A DNA stretch of 64,000 bases, taken from Calothrix sp. PCC 7716. Lineage in GTDB: Bacteria; Cyanobacteriota; Cyanobacteriia; Cyanobacteriales; Nostocaceae. Every line of letters starts with the position of its first letter. Position 1 is the first letter of the stretch. The stretch is taken from the NCBI RefSeq assembly GCF_019977735.1, contig NZ_AP025018.1, positions 7,072,580 to 7,136,579 on the forward strand, read 5' to 3'. The notes under the pieces were generated by a model, which searched no databases, was not told the origin of the DNA, and was given only the letters and a program-made list of their open reading frames with translations. Shown here one piece after another: positions 61,953 through 64,000 of the stretch. A program made the translations under genes and the position numbers.

Positions 61953-62231
61953 ATGAACTACAAGAAAATTGATGCTGCTTTAGCAATGGCTATTGACGAA
62001 GTAGATACCTCAGAACAACCCAGCCTAATAGTATTTATTCATACTAACCAGCCACTTGAGGCGCCTGCAATTACATTTTTAGAAAGCTTAGGAATTAAAG
62101 ATGTAGCTAGCGACAAAGATATTTATACTGCCACCGTTTCATCTGGTACAGTTTCTCAACTGTCACACCAACCTTGGGTGAAGTCTATTAAGCTATCGCA
62201 AAAACTGCGCTTGATGAAAGTTGGAAATTAG
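61953..62231 (+). CDS. Small propeptide-like protein, candidate inhibitor of the adjacent protease
   Basis: 92 residues. SLIVFIHTNQPLEAPAITFL, the TATVSSGTVSQLSHQPWV stretch and IKLSQKLRLM parallel residues 45-107 of the upstream subtilase (VVFVYCNENADLSHLEPYG; RTAYLPIDGLDALSEEDTV; IKPSRKMKLLMD) in order, spacing and hydrophobic pattern. Inhibitor-I9-type propeptides fold subtilases and block their active site. A free-standing copy 135 bp downstream is probably an inhibitor or folding helper in trans. The match is by pattern, not by high identity. Confidence 0.65.
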   Translation: MNYKKIDAALAMAIDEVDTSEQPSLIVFIHTNQPLEAPAITFLESLGIKDVASDKDIYTATVSSGTVSQLSHQPWVKSIKLSQKLRLMKVGN

Positions 62232-62327
62232 TTGCTCAGATTTTGGCAGTGTTATTACTTATTAATGCTGGGTTAATTTGTCTTCAGTGAGTTCAGAAGT
62301 TATTTTTCTCTGGAAATATAATATTGT

Positions 62328-62368
62328 CATGAGTTGGGTTGCGTTCCTCCACCCAACCTACGTACAAG
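62328..62368. repeat. Dispersed inverted repeat in the glgC upstream gap
   Basis: GTTGGGTTGCGTTCCTCCAC followed by CCAACCTACG; the inverse orientation is found at 58705. It lies in the 335-bp gap before glgC, which otherwise is AT-rich and must hold the glgC promoter. Confidence 0.55.
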
Positions 62369-62566
62369 AGTGGTGCTTAGGAATATGACAATTATATTTA
62401 AATGTATTTTTTTATACTTACGGTAATAATAATCAAAGTGAAACTTTTATAAAAAAGAAAATATTGTTTATAAATAAACTCAATAGAATTTTGTAACCCC
62501 CTTATCAGTAGTAACAGAGAGTCATAAACTGAAGGTGGAGATGAACGGCAGTCGGGAGAAACCAGA

Positions 62567-63856
62567 GTGAAAAAAGTATTATCAATAATTCTCGGCGGCG
62601 GTGCAGGAACCCGCCTCTACCCATTGACGAAGTTACGTGCGAAACCGGCAGTGCCTGTGGCAGGTAAATACCGTTTAATAGATATCCCTGTAAGTAACTG
62701 TATAAATTCGGAAATATATAAGATATACGTCCTGACACAGTTTAACTCAGCCTCTTTAAACCGCCATATTGCTCGTGCGTATAGTTTTGCGGGTTTTAGT
62801 GAGGGTTTTGTGGAGGTGTTAGCAGCACAGCAAACACCCGAAAACCCTAGTTGGTTCCAAGGAACAGCAGATGCAGTACGTCAATACCTTTGGTTATTAG
62901 AGGAATGGAATGTTTCGGAATTCCTAATTTTATCGGGTGACCACCTTTACCGGATGGACTACCGATTATTTATAGAACGTCATCGTCAAACAAATGCTGA
63001 CATTACACTGTCGGTAATACCAATGGATGAGCGACGCGCGTCAGACTTTGGGTTAATGAAAATAAATGACTCAGGTAGGGTAATTGACTTTAGCGAAAAG
63101 CCAAAAGGTGATGCTCTTAAACAGATGCAAGTTGATACTAGCGTACTGGGATTAAGTGAGCAGCAAGCCAAGCTTCAACCGTATATTGCCTCAATGGGGA
63201 TTTACGTATTTAAGAAAGAGGTTTTGATCAAGTTACTCAAGGAATCTTTAGAACGAACAGATTTTGGTAAAGAGATTATTCCAGATGCAGCAAAAGACCA
63301 TAACGTACAGGCGTATTTGTTTAACGGTTACTGGGAAGACATTGGAACAATAGAGTCTTTCTATCACGCGAACTTAGCGCTAACGCAACAGCCACTACCT
63401 CCATTTAGTTTCTATGACGAACAAGCTCCTATATACACCCGCGCTCGTTACTTACCTCCAAGTAAATTATTAGATTGTCAAATAACCCAATCGATAATTG
63501 GGGAAGGATGTATCCTCAAAAATTGTCGAATCGAACATTCGGTACTTGGTGTACGTGCGCGCGTAGATTCTGGATGCATAATTGAAGACTCGTTATTAAT
63601 GGGCGCCGACTTTTACCAAACTTCTGTAGATAGAAAAGGTATTCGAGATGAAGGAAATATTCCTGTAGGTATTGGTGCAGAAACAATAATTCGCCGTGCC
63701 ATCGTCGATAAAAATGCACGTATTGGTCATGATGTCAAAATTATCAACAAAGATAACGTTCAAGAAGCTAACCGTGAAGCCCAAGGGTTTTACATTAGAA
63801 GCGGTATCGTAGTAGTACTCAAAGGCGCCATTATTCCAGACGGAACAGTTATATAG
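62567..63856 (+). CDS. glgC: Glucose-1-phosphate adenylyltransferase (ADP-glucose pyrophosphorylase)
   Basis: 429 residues, GTG start, with AGAAACC-AGA upstream but only a weak ribosome site. Makes ADP-glucose for glycogen. N-terminal [21 protein letters not shown], then [29 protein letters not shown], and [18 protein letters not shown], followed by a left-handed beta-helix ([21 protein letters not shown]) that carries the 3-PGA regulation site in cyanobacterial enzymes. Length exactly typical. Confidence 0.97.
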   Translation: MKKVLSIILGGGAGTRLYPLTKLRAKPAVPVAGKYRLIDIPVSNCINSEIYKIYVLTQFNSASLNRHIARAYSFAGFSEGFVEVLAAQQTPENPSWFQGTADAVRQYLWLLEEWNVSEFLILSGDHLYRMDYRLFIERHRQTNADITLSVIPMDERRASDFGLMKINDSGRVIDFSEKPKGDALKQMQVDTSVLGLSEQQAKLQPYIASMGIYVFKKEVLIKLLKESLERTDFGKEIIPDAAKDHNVQAYLFNGYWEDIGTIESFYHANLALTQQPLPPFSFYDEQAPIYTRARYLPPSKLLDCQITQSIIGEGCILKNCRIEHSVLGVRARVDSGCIIEDSLLMGADFYQTSVDRKGIRDEGNIPVGIGAETIIRRAIVDKNARIGHDVKIINKDNVQEANREAQGFYIRSGIVVVLKGAIIPDGTVI

Positions 63857-63928
63857 TGCTGAGTGCTGAGTGCTGAGTGCTGAGTAAAGAGTTAAAACTC
63901 AGCACTCAGCACTTTCTACTCAGCACTC
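63855..63928. repeat. Heptanucleotide repeats forming a hairpin after glgC
   Basis: Four GTGCTGA-type units, a short spacer, then inverse CTCAGCACT units. It begins at the glgC stop codon. It matches the arrangement at 54211 and could end transcription from both sides. Confidence 0.9.
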
Positions 63929-64000
63929 TTTTAGTTCGGAAATTGCCCTTTGACATTGAGCAAGAACCGCACTTAGTCGTGTTGAATTATTTGTTAAGTT
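63920..64000 (-). CDS. 3' end of a leftward gene leaving the window
   Basis: On the minus strand the last 81 bases read open as NLTNNSTRLSAVLAQCQRAI followed by SELKEC and TGA, a helical-looking C-terminus whose stop falls in the heptamer repeat. Only 26 codons are visible, so this is a tentative call; family unknown. Confidence 0.35.
   Translation of the reverse strand, partial: NLTNNSTRLSAVLAQCQRAISELKEC

Overview
The window looks like chromosome of a filamentous cyanobacterium. Ycf20 and DUF3598-type proteins, a plant-type D-glycerate 3-kinase, cyanobacterial DUF6887-type and AbiEii-partner small proteins, heptanucleotide tandem repeats and many palindromic mini-repeats all point to Nostocales-like relatives; I do not name a genus. 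The base composition is AT-rich. The usual cyanobacterial HIP1 octamer GCGATCGC was seen only once, at about 16.7 kb, whereas the hexamer GGCGCC occurs roughly 75 times.

Left part (1-41.8 kb): a large extracellular-polysaccharide region. A heparinase II/III-like protein (cut by the window start) and two GT4 glycosyltransferases read rightward. Fourteen leftward genes follow (4.3-21.5 kb): a pectate-lyase-like protein, an O-antigen polymerase/ligase-like membrane protein, five GT4 and three GT2 glycosyltransferases, a pyruvyltransferase, a nitroreductase-like protein and a Wzx-type flippase. After tRNA-Gln(UUG) comes a Wzc-like polysaccharide co-polymerase/tyrosine kinase. An accessory stretch (26.8-31.0 kb) holds an AbiEii-type pseudogene with its intact small partner, an IS630 transposase in two frames and several small unknown genes. 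A second rightward polysaccharide operon (31.9-41.8 kb) encodes a UDP-galactopyranose-mutase-like flavoprotein, a GT-C-like membrane protein, GT2 enzymes (one two-domain GT2 gene is broken), a Wzm/Wzt ABC exporter and a PrmA-like methyltransferase. The window therefore encodes parts of both a Wzx/Wzy route and an ABC-exporter route.

Middle (41.8-47.4 kb): a graveyard of mobile DNA. A YhcG-type nuclease pseudogene is followed by three nested insertions. A palindromic repeat element is split by an IS4-family (Tn5-like) element with perfect 24-bp ends and an 8-10-bp target duplication. That element is itself split by a second IS4-family element with a 10-bp target duplication and a divergent passenger gene. 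A relic of a prmA 3' end lies just beyond.

Right part (47.4-64 kb): the dTDP-rhamnose operon rfbB-A-C-D (leftward), which can supply activated rhamnose to the glycosyltransferases, then mostly housekeeping genes: GNAT acetyltransferase, SMI1/KNR4 protein, SelO, D-glycerate 3-kinase, Ycf20, a lipoprotein, DUF3598 protein, FtsX and peptide deformylase. Next come a subtilisin-like protease followed by a small protein that resembles the protease's own N-terminal propeptide-like segment, and glgC. A further leftward gene may enter at the right edge.
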